Source of the DNA: Indibacter alkaliphilus LW1
GTDB taxonomy: Bacteria > Bacteroidota > Bacteroidia > Cytophagales > Cyclobacteriaceae
Assembly: GCF_000295935.2 (NCBI RefSeq)
Contig: NZ_ALWO02000035.1
Location: forward strand, 1 to 48,340
Direction of reading: 5' to 3'
DNA length: 48,340 nt
Numbering within the stretch: position 1 is the stretch's first letter; each line of letters opens with the position of its first letter. The translations under genes were made by a program, and so were the position numbers. Below are positions 1-8,473 of the stretch, one piece after another. Under the pieces are notes generated by a model. That model was given only the letters and a program-made list of their open reading frames with translations, was not told the DNA's origin and ran no database searches.

Positions 1-51
1 ACACACTTATCGGGATAGTGTCATTCGAAACATTATAGTTCCATTAAACCG

Positions 52-87
52 AAAAACCTTATCCTATTCAGAATAAGGTTTTTTTTA
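52..87 (+). terminator. Rho-independent terminator, left edge
   Basis: An 11-base inverted repeat (arms 52-62 and 73-83, AAAAACCTTAT/ATAAGGTTTTT) is followed on the plus strand by a run of T. It best fits the end of a plus-strand gene lying left of the window. Read in the other direction it could also end the minus-strand lipoprotein operon that stops at 107. Bases 1-50 are too short to assign to a gene. Confidence 0.7.
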
Positions 88-106
88 TTTCAGATAATCA
101 ATATTT

Positions 107-799
107 CTACTTTTTATCATCAATACATTTAATCGAGATTCCAGACCTTGGATCTACAGCACTTGCATTTAGTATTGCATTTTCTATACCCCAATCTTCA
201 CCGTTACGAACTAAGAAAATAATGGGCTCATTAATCTCATTTAATTCGCTTGTCCAAAAACTTGTAGAAACCACATTTTCTTGTCCAAACATAGATTTAT
301 AAAATTCCCCATCAGGTGCTCTTAAACCGGCTCCTATCGAAGTATGAAGCACAAATGGCGGATAATTGGATGCAGCCCCTTCTCTAAAAAGAAAGTATTC
401 CCCTAAATAATTCCTAATTTCTTGAAACTCTGATCGCGTTGGCAACCTAAACCCTTCAGGGCAAATATTGCAACAATTTGCCGCTTCCCAGTTGTACAGT
501 TTTCCAAGAAAACCATTTGAATTCGGGTTTCCATAAGGCCAACTGTATGCAGCACCTTCGTTATTTTGCCAATCTGAACTTCCTTCGATAAAAGGAATCT
601 GAGTACCATCTGCAAATTTTGTGACTTTTAGATTACCTTGAAGCCATACCCTTCCCCTTATCTCTATTACAGAATACTCATTCCCTTCTACATCTTTGAC
701 TATGCTCTCCTTTTGATCTATCAATTGGGCCTCGTCCTCTGAAGAGCAGGATATAAAAAGGAAAATAAGAATGCATATTGTCAGGCTATTTTTAATCAT
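107..799 (-). CDS. FISUMP-domain lipoprotein
   Basis: This 230-residue protein starts with a lipoprotein signal peptide (hydrophobic stretch, then FISC at about residues 15-18). The mature part matches the Fibrobacter succinogenes major paralogous (FISUMP) domain: it carries a NEYSVIEIRGRVWLQGNLK-type opening, a GxLYNWEAA segment, a CPEGFRLPTRSEF segment and a late FWTSE segment. Such domains resemble C-type-lectin/formylglycine folds and are common in exported Bacteroidota proteins; the function is unknown. It begins one base after the stop of the upstream protease gene, so the two are almost certainly one transcript. A role as substrate, partner or immunity factor of the protease is only conjecture. 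Confidence 0.85.
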   Translation of the reverse strand: MIKNSLTICILIFLFISCSSEDEAQLIDQKESIVKDVEGNEYSVIEIRGRVWLQGNLKVTKFADGTQIPFIEGSSDWQNNEGAAYSWPYGNPNSNGFLGKLYNWEAANCCNICPEGFRLPTRSEFQEIRNYLGEYFLFREGAASNYPPFVLHTSIGAGLRAPDGEFYKSMFGQENVVSTSFWTSELNEINEPIIFLVRNGEDWGIENAILNASAVDPRSGISIKCIDDKK

Positions 800-800
800 C

Positions 801-2474
801 TTAATTGAAATTGATGGTTACTTCATTAGAACATTCACCAGTTCGTTCATTACATACCTTGTAGGTATATGAGGTAAGCCTATTGGCCCGTTCTTCAAAA
901 TAGTAATATTGATTGGTTTGAGTGGTGACTGCAATTAATTGACCATCTCTATAAATGCCAACTTGATCCCAATAATTGATGCCGCCCCAAACAGGCTGAA
1001 TCAGATGCGTATTTCCACTTCTTCTTCCGTGGAAAATCCCCATGTGAATCAGGCCCGGGTTCCAATCAGGGTTGATTTCTCCGGCTCCTTCAGCATGAAG
1101 CCCTGAGAAAAGAAGGTGATTATTTTTGGTAGCGGAATGCTGAACCCTGTGCTTGGTGGAGGTTTCAGTCAATTTATCATATACCTGCTGAGGACTGAAT
1201 TGCGGGTTTTCAAACAGAATTTTAGCGGCAACCCCGGCTACGTGTGGAGCCGCCATACTTGTACCCGACATTGACCTAAAGTCAGTATTGCTTCCAGCAA
1301 AAGCTGAATAAACCCATTCCCCAGGAGCAAATATATCTACACAAGGCCCAGTACTTGAAAACAAAGCCTTGGTATCTGTATATGCTTCTATCGCTCCAAC
1401 TGCATAAGCTCTAGTAGCACTTGAAGGAGACCATTGACAGGCATCGTCTCCTGAATTTCCAGCTGCTACTATCACCGGAATTCCAGCATCTACAACCGTA
1501 TTCACCGCTGCATTCAATTCAGCATCCTCCATACCTCCTAGTGACATGTTCACAACTGCCGGTTGCTGAGCATTGTAAAGTATCCAATCCAAACCACCCA
1601 ATACAGCTTCATAAGTACCCGCTCCATTACATGGATATTCTTCATGTGGGATATCAAGAACCCTTACTGAAATAAGGTTTACTTCCTTAGCTACTCCAGA
1701 ATAATATCCGCCAACAATTCCTGCAACATGAGTACCATGTCCATTACAATCCTGTTTGAATTCGTCCAAATATGCATCATACCCCAAACTGGCTCTACCC
1801 TGAAAATCAATATGAGTGGTCAAAATGCCTGTATCCATGATGTAAACATTCACTCCATCACCATCATTTGCAGGCGTATAGCTATTGTCTAGAGGCCTTA
1901 ATCTCTGGTCTATACGATCTAGACCCATTCTTACGTAATTTGGGTTAGGGTCTGGATTTGGTTCAGGTTCTGGTTCTGGATCCGGCTCGGGTTCAGGCTC
2001 CGACTCGGGATCTTTATCTTTGTCCCTACCTGGAGGTGCTTTTCTTTGGGTATTGTAGTAATACTTGTCCCTAACCACTTTTTTAACGGAAGCATCTTTG
2101 GATAAAGTCTTGACTTCTTCCGGACTCAAATTTGCACCAAAACCTTGGATTACCCTTCCATAGACCCTTTTCAGATTTTCTTTACTAATTTGATTTTTCT
2201 CTAAAACATCTGAAGAAACGGCTCTCATTAAGTTTTGAGTCTCTTCGTAATTGTCTGTTAGTCTCAAGGATAAATATTCAGGCTGAAGAAAAACGATATA
2301 ACTATCCGGAACATAATCACCGAAAATTTTATCCTGAGAAGGCACTGAAAAATTATTTTCAACGCTTATCTTTTCCTGCTCAAACCCAACCTCCTGACAG
2401 GAGAAAACAAAAAGCACTAACAAGCTTAATACGAAATACTTTTTAGGGTTAAAATTAAAAACTGACTTTTTCAT
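801..2474 (-). CDS. Subtilisin-like (S8) serine protease lipoprotein
   Basis: This 557-residue protein has a lipoprotein signal (LFVFSC, Cys26) and an inhibitor I9-like propeptide at about 55-140 (DSYIVFLQPE, then VIQGFGANLSPEEVKTL). A PEPEPDPEP-rich linker at about 156-178 leads to a proteinase-K-type S8 domain. The catalytic residues are visible: Asp214 in MDTGI, His246 in NGHGTHVAG and Ser406 in GTSMAAPHVAG, with the oxyanion Asn340 in AAGNSG. About 90 C-terminal residues look like a fibronectin-III-type beta domain. It is likely anchored in the outer membrane and self-processing. It heads an operon with the FISUMP lipoprotein. A palindrome about 100 bases upstream matches one in front of the regulator pair at 5.1 kb. 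Confidence 0.93.
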   Translation of the reverse strand: MKKSVFNFNPKKYFVLSLLVLFVFSCQEVGFEQEKISVENNFSVPSQDKIFGDYVPDSYIVFLQPEYLSLRLTDNYEETQNLMRAVSSDVLEKNQISKENLKRVYGRVIQGFGANLSPEEVKTLSKDASVKKVVRDKYYYNTQRKAPPGRDKDKDPESEPEPEPDPEPEPEPNPDPNPNYVRMGLDRIDQRLRPLDNSYTPANDGDGVNVYIMDTGILTTHIDFQGRASLGYDAYLDEFKQDCNGHGTHVAGIVGGYYSGVAKEVNLISVRVLDIPHEEYPCNGAGTYEAVLGGLDWILYNAQQPAVVNMSLGGMEDAELNAAVNTVVDAGIPVIVAAGNSGDDACQWSPSSATRAYAVGAIEAYTDTKALFSSTGPCVDIFAPGEWVYSAFAGSNTDFRSMSGTSMAAPHVAGVAAKILFENPQFSPQQVYDKLTETSTKHRVQHSATKNNHLLFSGLHAEGAGEINPDWNPGLIHMGIFHGRRSGNTHLIQPVWGGINYWDQVGIYRDGQLIAVTTQTNQYYYFEERANRLTSYTYKVCNERTGECSNEVTINFN

Positions 2475-2572
2475 AATTATAGAATTTAAATTTTGAAAAA
2501 TTTATTTAAACAAATTTTATAATGTTATTATCTTATAAATACGATTCAATATATGGTTTAATGAATATTTAT

Positions 2573-2596
2573 AAAATACTACCAAAGTACTATTTT
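2573..2596. promoter_or_regulatory. Palindromic operator candidate, copy 1
   Basis: Ten-base arms (2573-2582 and 2587-2596) with one mismatched pair flank the centre CAAA: AAAATACTAC-CAAA-GTACTATTTT. It lies between the response-regulator gene and the protease gene, about 100 bases before the protease start. The core TACTACCAAAGTA recurs with the same centre and orientation at 5193-5218. There is no T-tract suggesting a terminator. Its role as an operator is inferred. Confidence 0.5.
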
Positions 2597-2618
2597 AAGC
2601 CCCAAAAGCCCATTGATG

Positions 2619-3272
2619 TCACTTTTCTATCTCGCGGAACTCCAGGTTTCCTATAAAATGAATTAAACCTGTCAGGTTTCTGATTCCAAGTTTTTTGAAA
2701 AGATTCCTTCTATGGGTTTTTATGGTAAAAGCACTGCAGCCCAGTTTTTCAGCAATTTCAGGTGTGACATATTCATTCAAAATCAACTGCAACACCTCTA
2801 TTTCCCTTTGTGTTAGACCATATTCAGCTTCCAAATGTTGGTAAATATTCTTGCTACCCACTCCAACTTTTCCCGGATCCACTTCAAAAAAATAGGTACT
2901 ACCTTCCATTATTTCAGTCATCGCATCGATAAGCTGAGACCGGTAACAATCTTTGGTCACATACCCATCAGCCCCTAGATTTTTACATAATTGCACTGTA
3001 TTCAAGTCAGCATCGGCACTTAAAATAAGGACCTTTGTCTCAGCAAATTCCCTTTTAATTATGGAAAGTAATTTGATCCCGTCCAGATCAGGCATTTCAA
3101 TATCAGCAATTAAAAAGTCAATCACCATACCATTCCTCAGGTATTTCAACACCTCCCTAGCTTCTGAAAATTTTAAAAAATTATTTCTGCCGAGATTTTT
3201 TTCCAAAATGTAGGATATCCCATAAAGGAAAAGCTCATGATCATCGACTATGGCAATTTTTAGATTTTTCAT
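2619..3272 (-). CDS. NarL/LuxR-family response regulator
   Basis: The protein has an N-terminal receiver domain and a C-terminal LuxR-type helix-turn-helix. The start is placed at the Met before KNLKIAIVDDH, giving 217 residues; an in-frame Met eight codons upstream would precede the usual receiver start. The acidic pair is in IVDDH, the phospho-acceptor Asp is about residue 57 (LIADIEMPDLDG) and the conserved Lys about 107 (GYVTKD). The DNA-binding domain is the segment from LTQREIEVL through TIKTHRRNLFKKLGI. No histidine kinase gene is nearby, so it is an orphan in this window. It lies upstream of and co-oriented with the protease operon, and a palindrome separates them, so it may control that operon. 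Confidence 0.93.
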   Translation of the reverse strand: MKNLKIAIVDDHELFLYGISYILEKNLGRNNFLKFSEAREVLKYLRNGMVIDFLIADIEMPDLDGIKLLSIIKREFAETKVLILSADADLNTVQLCKNLGADGYVTKDCYRSQLIDAMTEIMEGSTYFFEVDPGKVGVGSKNIYQHLEAEYGLTQREIEVLQLILNEYVTPEIAEKLGCSAFTIKTHRRNLFKKLGIRNLTGLIHFIGNLEFREIEK

Positions 3273-3721
3273 GGTGGTCAGGGTAAAAATCAACAATTTT
3301 CTATAGCATATCCATTAAATATAATTTTGTTACCTTCTTAAAAATTAAATAAAAAACGCCCACAATGAAAATAGGCAATAAATACCACTTTTCAAAATAT
3401 TATACCACATTATTATATTTTATAGTATATATATTCTGAATTATAAGGTTACAATGATTTTTTTACAAAACTATATCTCCCAAAAAAATAGAATAATTAA
3501 GCCACTCTAGTTATTTTTGATCTTATTCAATAAATAACAGGATTTATTAGAAGCAAAAAAAATCCGGCACCATGGTACCGGATTTTTAATCTGAAAAAAT
3601 CAATGTGATTATCCCCAAAAGTAATACCTGTTGATCACCCCGATTTTCAAGTATTGGATTGGTAAGTGAAGGTACTAATCAGATTTTTAAATTCATTGTA
3701 AAAATGCGAATTACATTTTTT
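3273..3721. other. Intergenic region, AT-rich
   Basis: About 450 bases separate the AraC gene from the response-regulator gene. The stretch contains one clear stem-loop (3557-3587) and otherwise AT-rich sequence, presumably the response-regulator promoter. A 24-codon hydrophobic reading frame on the plus strand near 3365 is probably chance. No RNA gene was recognised. Confidence 0.5.
3557..3587 (-). terminator. Stem-loop terminator downstream of the AraC gene
   Basis: AAAATCCGG pairs with CCGGATTTT around an inner ACC/GGT pairing, separated by one mismatch. Read on the minus strand, the stem is followed by a run of T. It lies about 135 bases beyond the AraC stop codon and probably ends that operon. 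Confidence 0.6.
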
Positions 3722-4576
3722 TTATTTTGAAATACTTTTATTCAGTAAATAATCATCCCAACTAGGATCTTTGAAATACTTGGTAGGAGTCATACCCGTA
3801 AAGTCTTTGAAGTCCTTTATAAAATGTGACTGATCAGTGTATCCAAACTTTTCAATCCACTCAAAGGAGTCTACTTTGGGAGTCTCATTCAATTGCTTGA
3901 TCAAATTATTAAATCTCACAATTCTGCAATAGGTCTTTGGTGAGAGCCCGACCATTTTTTTGAACTGAATCTCTAGTGATCTAGTAGTTACACCGGCAAA
4001 CTCTGCCAATTCATGGACGTGAACTTTACCCTCTACATCCAATACTTTTTCAATTACACTTTTGATGTATGAATTTTCTTTTACTTCATTTTCCCAATTG
4101 AAGCATTTTATCAGTGCTTTTTCCAAAAGAATAATTTTTTCCTTAATATTTGTATCGGACATTAAATTTAGCTTTTTCAAATCGATCAGATGCATACCTG
4201 ACAATTCGGTAAAAGGAAGAATTTTATCTGAAACTTCACTTGCATCTCTCCTTAAAAATGAGTGGAGACCTGTCGGTGTGAAAATCACAAAAATTAATCT
4301 GACATGGCCTTTGACTTTGACCTTTCCATAGCTTGACATCTGACCATAAACGACCGGTCGGATAGGAAGCGATTTACTAAGACAATTTTCCTTTAATTTA
4401 GGGCCTTCAATATTGCAGTTAAAATCCGTATGAAGTGGAAAACTTAGACTACCTGTACCTTTTACTGTAAAAAGAATTTCCTTTTCATCAAAAATGGGGT
4501 CATCCCAATATACATAGCCTGCAATAAAGGAACTGAGTTTGGGGTTTGGAGCAAAGTATTCTGATTTCATAGCCAT
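3722..4576 (-). CDS. AraC-family transcriptional regulator
   Basis: This 284-residue protein has a DUF6597-like N-terminal domain (about 5-165, with KVKGHVRLIFVIFTPTGLHSF) and an AraC-type double helix-turn-helix at about 170-270. The second helix pair carries the family pattern (FGYTDQSHFIKDFKDFTGMTPTKY). A second possible Met lies two codons downstream of the chosen start. The gene follows the 176-residue paralogue by 34 bases, so they are probably co-transcribed. The N-terminal domains of the two proteins are recognisably homologous. The effector and target genes are unknown. Autoregulation through the palindrome at 5193-5218 is possible. Confidence 0.9.
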   Translation of the reverse strand: MAMKSEYFAPNPKLSSFIAGYVYWDDPIFDEKEILFTVKGTGSLSFPLHTDFNCNIEGPKLKENCLSKSLPIRPVVYGQMSSYGKVKVKGHVRLIFVIFTPTGLHSFLRRDASEVSDKILPFTELSGMHLIDLKKLNLMSDTNIKEKIILLEKALIKCFNWENEVKENSYIKSVIEKVLDVEGKVHVHELAEFAGVTTRSLEIQFKKMVGLSPKTYCRIVRFNNLIKQLNETPKVDSFEWIEKFGYTDQSHFIKDFKDFTGMTPTKYFKDPSWDDYLLNKSISK

Positions 4577-4610
4577 CTAATTTATCCATTACCCTTTTTT
4601 CATTGAATAT

Positions 4611-5141
4611 TTACCCTAAACCCAAAAATGGGTCCTGTATTTTATACTCCCCTTCCTCAGGTACATTTTTAAGTTTGAGAAAATACCTACAAAGTTCTTT
4701 TTCAATTACTTTTATTCCCTCCATTGTATCTTGACAAAACCTGAGTTTCCTTTTAATTATGAGATTAAAAGCCGGTACCCCCAATCTGCTAAGTGGAAAA
4801 AAATCATCAGGAAAGTTAATTCTTGCACCGTTGCTAAGGTATTTGTAACCTAAAGGTGTGAGCACTACAAAAAATAAGACTACCTTTCCCTTAACATATA
4901 AGGGATTTGTTTTACCTATGTTATTGAAAACATAAATTTTATCGTATTTTTCAAACCCTCCCAATTCCTCATCCTCCTTTTGGAAGGTAAATTCAAAAGG
5001 CTTGCCTATACCTATGCCCAATGAAGTACCATTTTCCATTATTTTGACTTCTTCATTTCCATCAAAGTCATTTTCAACCAAAAAATATCCCGAAATATAT
5101 TCTGCTAAAGCATCCGTTGGCAAAAGTACTTCAAATCCCAT
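4611..5141 (-). CDS. N-domain-only paralogue of the AraC regulator
   Basis: This 176-residue protein aligns with the N-terminal domain of the AraC regulator encoded immediately downstream. Its YVKGKVVLFFVVLTPLGYKYL corresponds to KVKGHVRLIFVIFTPTGLHSF there, and both continue with an FFPLSRLG/ILPFTELSG segment. It ends before any helix-turn-helix, and the short gap before the next gene holds no missing DNA-binding part. It could be a ligand sensor or a dominant-negative partner that forms mixed dimers with the full regulator, or simply a decayed duplicate. Those roles are inference; the homology and the lack of the DNA-binding domain are read directly. A perfect palindrome lies 52 bases upstream of its start. 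Confidence 0.75.
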   Translation of the reverse strand: MGFEVLLPTDALAEYISGYFLVENDFDGNEEVKIMENGTSLGIGIGKPFEFTFQKEDEELGGFEKYDKIYVFNNIGKTNPLYVKGKVVLFFVVLTPLGYKYLSNGARINFPDDFFPLSRLGVPAFNLIIKRKLRFCQDTMEGIKVIEKELCRYFLKLKNVPEEGEYKIQDPFLGLG

Positions 5142-5192
5142 ATTGATGTTGTTTTTAAATAAGTCTCCAATTTTTAAAATTTCAATGTATTA

Positions 5193-5218
5193 AAACATAC
5201 TACCAAAGTAGTATGTTT
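5193..5218. promoter_or_regulatory. Palindromic operator candidate, copy 2
   Basis: Perfect 11-base arms (5193-5203 and 5208-5218) flank CAAA: AAACATACTAC-CAAA-GTAGTATGTTT. It lies 52 bases before the start of the regulator pair. It shares the core TACTACCAAAGTA and the asymmetric CAAA centre with 2573-2596. The symmetrical TAC...GTA half-sites resemble those bound by NarL-type regulators, one of which is encoded at 2619-3272. Confidence 0.6.
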
Positions 5219-5336
5219 ACTTTTTGCATAAAGTTTAATGGTCTTAATATACAATATTTTTCTTTTTAGTTTGTCAAATCAAAAACTCGTACTTGAACAA
5301 ATCCGATTTAAAAATATTTGTTACCCAAAAAATTAG

Positions 5337-5380
5337 CATCAAAAAGTAAGAGGCTAATTTTAGCCTCTTACTTTTTGATG
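5337..5380 (-). terminator. Strong stem-loop terminator of the HYR-protein gene
   Basis: A perfect 20-base inverted repeat (5337-5356 and 5361-5380) surrounds a four-base loop. It contains GAGGCTA/TAGCCTC and ends with a T-rich arm. It lies immediately after the stop of the minus-strand gene at 5389. A stem with the same GAGGCTA core ends the genes converging at 45.65 kb. Confidence 0.85.
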
Positions 5381-5388
5381 TTTTGAAA

Positions 5389-8124
5389 TCAATCCTTAAC
5401 CAGTCTTCCAGATATTACCTGATTGCCGACTTTGACAATAACATGATACAATCCAGAACTGATACCGTCCAGTTCAACTCTTCTTTCAAAGATGGACTCT
5501 TCATAGGTTTCCTCGGAGTGGATGATCCTTCCAGCCGCATCGTAAATCACCAAGGAAACCGTGCCAGGCTCGTTTATGTTGACAAGGATATTACTGAACT
5601 TAGTAGCCGGGTTTGGATAAATCACCATACTGCTAGGCTTAATCTCCCTGTGCAGTTGGAATTCCCTCTGAATAGTCTGATCCAATCTGTCTGTGCTGCT
5701 GACCGTAATGGTCATCTTCAGTTCAGGTCTTCCCTCTCCTACCCAGATCAACAAGTTGTCTCTGAGTTCGAAGTCCGGATGTCCTGACAGCTGGTAGGTA
5801 TGGATCCTATCACTAGGATCAAGCGTGCTGAGTTCAGCTACCACAGTACCACTTTGGATATCTGCCTGAAGCATATTATTGCTAATTAAAATATCCTGTG
5901 CCAGTGGTTTATCCAATACCATCACATTAGCATTCAGAGCAGATTTCAGGAACTGGAATCTTTCATCTTCGAATTGACCGTTCACTTGATAAATGCCTGG
6001 CTGCAATGGATCAAATCCATCCAATGACCAGGTAATCACAGGTCTATGCTTGGCAAATACTTCCTGGCTGATTTGCTGAAGTGCTTTGGATACATTGGCC
6101 GGAGCCTCATTCCATTTCACCTCAATCAGCTTGGAGTTCATTTCCTGCACCAGTTCTTCCATTTCCATCTCCAACCTGTAATCCACATTACAGCTTCCGA
6201 TAAATGAACCTGGGCTGTTGGTAAGGAGCGCATCTACTGCGTTTTCGTTGACACAGATGGTTTTCCTGTTATTTGGGTTTCCTGGAGGTACATGGCATAC
6301 CTGAACCTTCTTGACTTTACTATTTCCTGCGTTACAAGAAGCTTCAACAGAAATCACCGAAATCATGTCTTCAGCTACACAGCCAGCGTCACTATTGACA
6401 ACTAATTTGTAGGTTCGAACAAAATCTCCTGAAGCACTGACTACAAGTGAACTGCTATTACCACCTACTGGCACAAAATTCCCAGGATTACTAGAGCTAA
6501 TATCATCCAGTCTTATGTCAGCAACAAACCATTGATAAGTCAAGCCAGTGTAAGAATTTGGAATACCTGCAGCGGACAGTGTTGTACTTGAAGGTAAGCC
6601 CAATGAACTGGCGGCGTTATAAAAGATTACCACATTTCCATTGGAATTTTTAATCACAGTAGATGCAATCGTTACCTCTATTGGTGTAATAGGTGCAAGA
6701 ACTGTCACAATAGCCTGAGCAGAACTGCTGTTACCAGATGCATCAGTTACGGTTAAGGTTACTGTGTTTTCACCTTGGTCAGCACAAGTGAATGAAGTTT
6801 TGGATAACACATAAGTCAAATCTTCATCAGGAGTGCAATTATCATTGCTTCCATTATTAATATCAGACAATTCCAACATTGCATTACCTGTATCATCCAA
6901 TTGTAAGCTATAATTTTTGACTAAAACAACAGGATCTTCATCGTCAGTCACAGTTACTGTGAAGCTTGCAGAAGATGTATTATTTGATGCGTCTGTAGCA
7001 GTGTAAGTCACCGTGGTCGTTCCTACAGGGAATACCGAGCCGCTTGCTGGACCGCCAGTCTGGGCTATTGTGCTGCCCTCGCAGTTGTCCTCAGCAGTTG
7101 GTGCTGTCCAGCTTACCTCTGCGCCACATACTCCGGCGTCATTGCTTACAGTGATATCTGAAGGCAGATCAGCAATCGTAGGATCTTCATCGTCTTCATA
7201 CTCCAAAAATATCTCAACTTCAAAATCATTTGTATTTGGTGTTGTACCGGATAAAGAAATTGCGCCTGTGTAAGTATTACCATTTACTTCCCCTTGAATA
7301 CTTGAAATTGTGTAGGATGTATTCTTTCTAGCATTGAATGAAAAAGGAGTACTTCTTGTCTCTGTTACACTTGGTCCACTAGAAGGAGTATAAGAAACAG
7401 TAAATTCACCTCCTAAAGCACACTCAGGAGCAGTTACAGTTAAACCACCTGAACCTCCTTCAATTTCATAGAAACCTGTAATAGTAATTTGAGAATTAGG
7501 GCTAATAAATGGGGATGATGTTGAAGCACTTACTAAATTATAAATTTCTCCAAAGGTATTCGTTACCGAGGTTGGGAATTCAAAATAAACCTGTGAACTA
7601 GTAGATATAAAAAAATTATTTGTCTGTCCGGATCCAGAAGAATTCGAAGTTATGGATTGAGATAAATTTAGGGCGTCACTACCCACGCTGTATAATACAG
7701 ATATTGAAGCACTGGGAAGTCCACTAACTGCAAACCTTGTTTGGCCGTCCGTAAAAAACGTCTCCGCCACATACTCTGTATTATTTCCAGTGGCAAATAA
7801 ATGAAATTCAACTCCAAGATGACGTTCATCTATCTGGAATTCATAAACCCATGTTCCATCCGGATTAACATTAACTGAAAAAGCCTCATCATGTCCCTGA
7901 TAAGGCGTTTCTTCCAAAATAATATCAACCCGGGTATCTAATGCCCAACCCGAACCGGAAATGTATGCTATTTCCCCGGGCACATAGTCATCCTTATCCG
8001 TACTAACAGTAGGCTCTTCCCCCTCAGGGTACTGAGGGCCAACCCATCCAGGTTCACTGCTGTCAAAAGCAGCGAATACCAGGACGCCTACAAACATGAA
8101 AATGAGTAGAAGTTTTGCTTTCAT
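5389..8124 (-). CDS. Secreted HYR/Ig-like multidomain protein with T9SS sorting domain
   Basis: This 911-residue protein has an N-terminal signal peptide (KLLLIFMFVGVLVFAAF). An Ig-like domain follows at about 35-125 (STDKDDYVPGEIAYISGSGW). Beta-rich segments come next, then a hyalin-repeat (HYR) domain at about 315-400 (DVTVSNDAG-like opening, VPVGTTTVTYTATDASN-type core) and a second HYR-like stretch. The C-terminus is a T9SS type-A sorting domain (YPNPATKFSNI, then YDAAGRIIHSEE and GLYHVIVKVGNQ). It is probably exported through type IX secretion and anchored to the surface or released, perhaps as an adhesin or matrix protein. It stands alone between terminators. Confidence 0.9.
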   Translation of the reverse strand: MKAKLLLIFMFVGVLVFAAFDSSEPGWVGPQYPEGEEPTVSTDKDDYVPGEIAYISGSGWALDTRVDIILEETPYQGHDEAFSVNVNPDGTWVYEFQIDERHLGVEFHLFATGNNTEYVAETFFTDGQTRFAVSGLPSASISVLYSVGSDALNLSQSITSNSSGSGQTNNFFISTSSQVYFEFPTSVTNTFGEIYNLVSASTSSPFISPNSQITITGFYEIEGGSGGLTVTAPECALGGEFTVSYTPSSGPSVTETRSTPFSFNARKNTSYTISSIQGEVNGNTYTGAISLSGTTPNTNDFEVEIFLEYEDDEDPTIADLPSDITVSNDAGVCGAEVSWTAPTAEDNCEGSTIAQTGGPASGSVFPVGTTTVTYTATDASNNTSSASFTVTVTDDEDPVVLVKNYSLQLDDTGNAMLELSDINNGSNDNCTPDEDLTYVLSKTSFTCADQGENTVTLTVTDASGNSSSAQAIVTVLAPITPIEVTIASTVIKNSNGNVVIFYNAASSLGLPSSTTLSAAGIPNSYTGLTYQWFVADIRLDDISSSNPGNFVPVGGNSSSLVVSASGDFVRTYKLVVNSDAGCVAEDMISVISVEASCNAGNSKVKKVQVCHVPPGNPNNRKTICVNENAVDALLTNSPGSFIGSCNVDYRLEMEMEELVQEMNSKLIEVKWNEAPANVSKALQQISQEVFAKHRPVITWSLDGFDPLQPGIYQVNGQFEDERFQFLKSALNANVMVLDKPLAQDILISNNMLQADIQSGTVVAELSTLDPSDRIHTYQLSGHPDFELRDNLLIWVGEGRPELKMTITVSSTDRLDQTIQREFQLHREIKPSSMVIYPNPATKFSNILVNINEPGTVSLVIYDAAGRIIHSEETYEESIFERRVELDGISSGLYHVIVKVGNQVISGRLVKD

Positions 8125-8473
8125 AAAAGGGCAATTAAAAGTTTATATAGATCAATTAGGTGTGTCAATCTTTCAAAAAAAACCTCTCTTACCGCACAAA
8201 AATACCTGTCCTTTTAAAGGTTTATATGGGTGAATTTGAATAAAATGATCCTAAAATAAAAATTATAAATGCATTTTTTACAAAGTTATTTGCATTTCAA
8301 ATACATTTTAAAGTCTTTTGTTTAATTTTTCACTCCCTTTAAAAATTAAAAATGATTTTAATTTTCTTATTAAAAAATTTTCAAAGCTCTTTTGTATAGT
8401 TTTTTACTTAAAAATTTATACATAAAAAAAAGGAGGAAAATTTTCCTCCTTTTCAAAACAGATTTGACCTTTA
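8125..8473. other. Intergenic region upstream of the HYR-protein gene
   Basis: This AT-rich stretch of about 350 bases holds the terminator of the YtxH gene (8428-8453) and presumably the promoter of the HYR-protein gene. On the minus strand a TATTTTTG box (complement of CAAAAATA near 8195-8203) fits the Bacteroidota -7 consensus TAnnTTTG, but no matching -33 TTTG is at the right distance. Confidence 0.4.
8428..8453 (-). terminator. Terminator of the YtxH gene
   Basis: A perfect 26-base palindrome (AAAAGGAGGAAAA/TTTTCCTCCTTTT) lies about 20 bases past the stop codon of the YtxH gene. Its A/T-rich ends would work in either direction. Confidence 0.75.

Noticed and set aside
1421-1675. 84-codon plus-strand reading frame inside the protease gene
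   Set aside because: It is antisense to the catalytic domain, whose conserved motifs prove the minus strand is coding.
3365-3439. 24-codon hydrophobic plus-strand frame that resembles a small toxin peptide
   Set aside because: It lies in AT-rich sequence where such frames are expected by chance, and no antitoxin RNA or conserved features are visible.
5383-5787. 134-codon plus-strand frame over the end of the HYR-protein gene
   Set aside because: It is antisense to a clear T9SS sorting domain and lacks protein-like features of its own.
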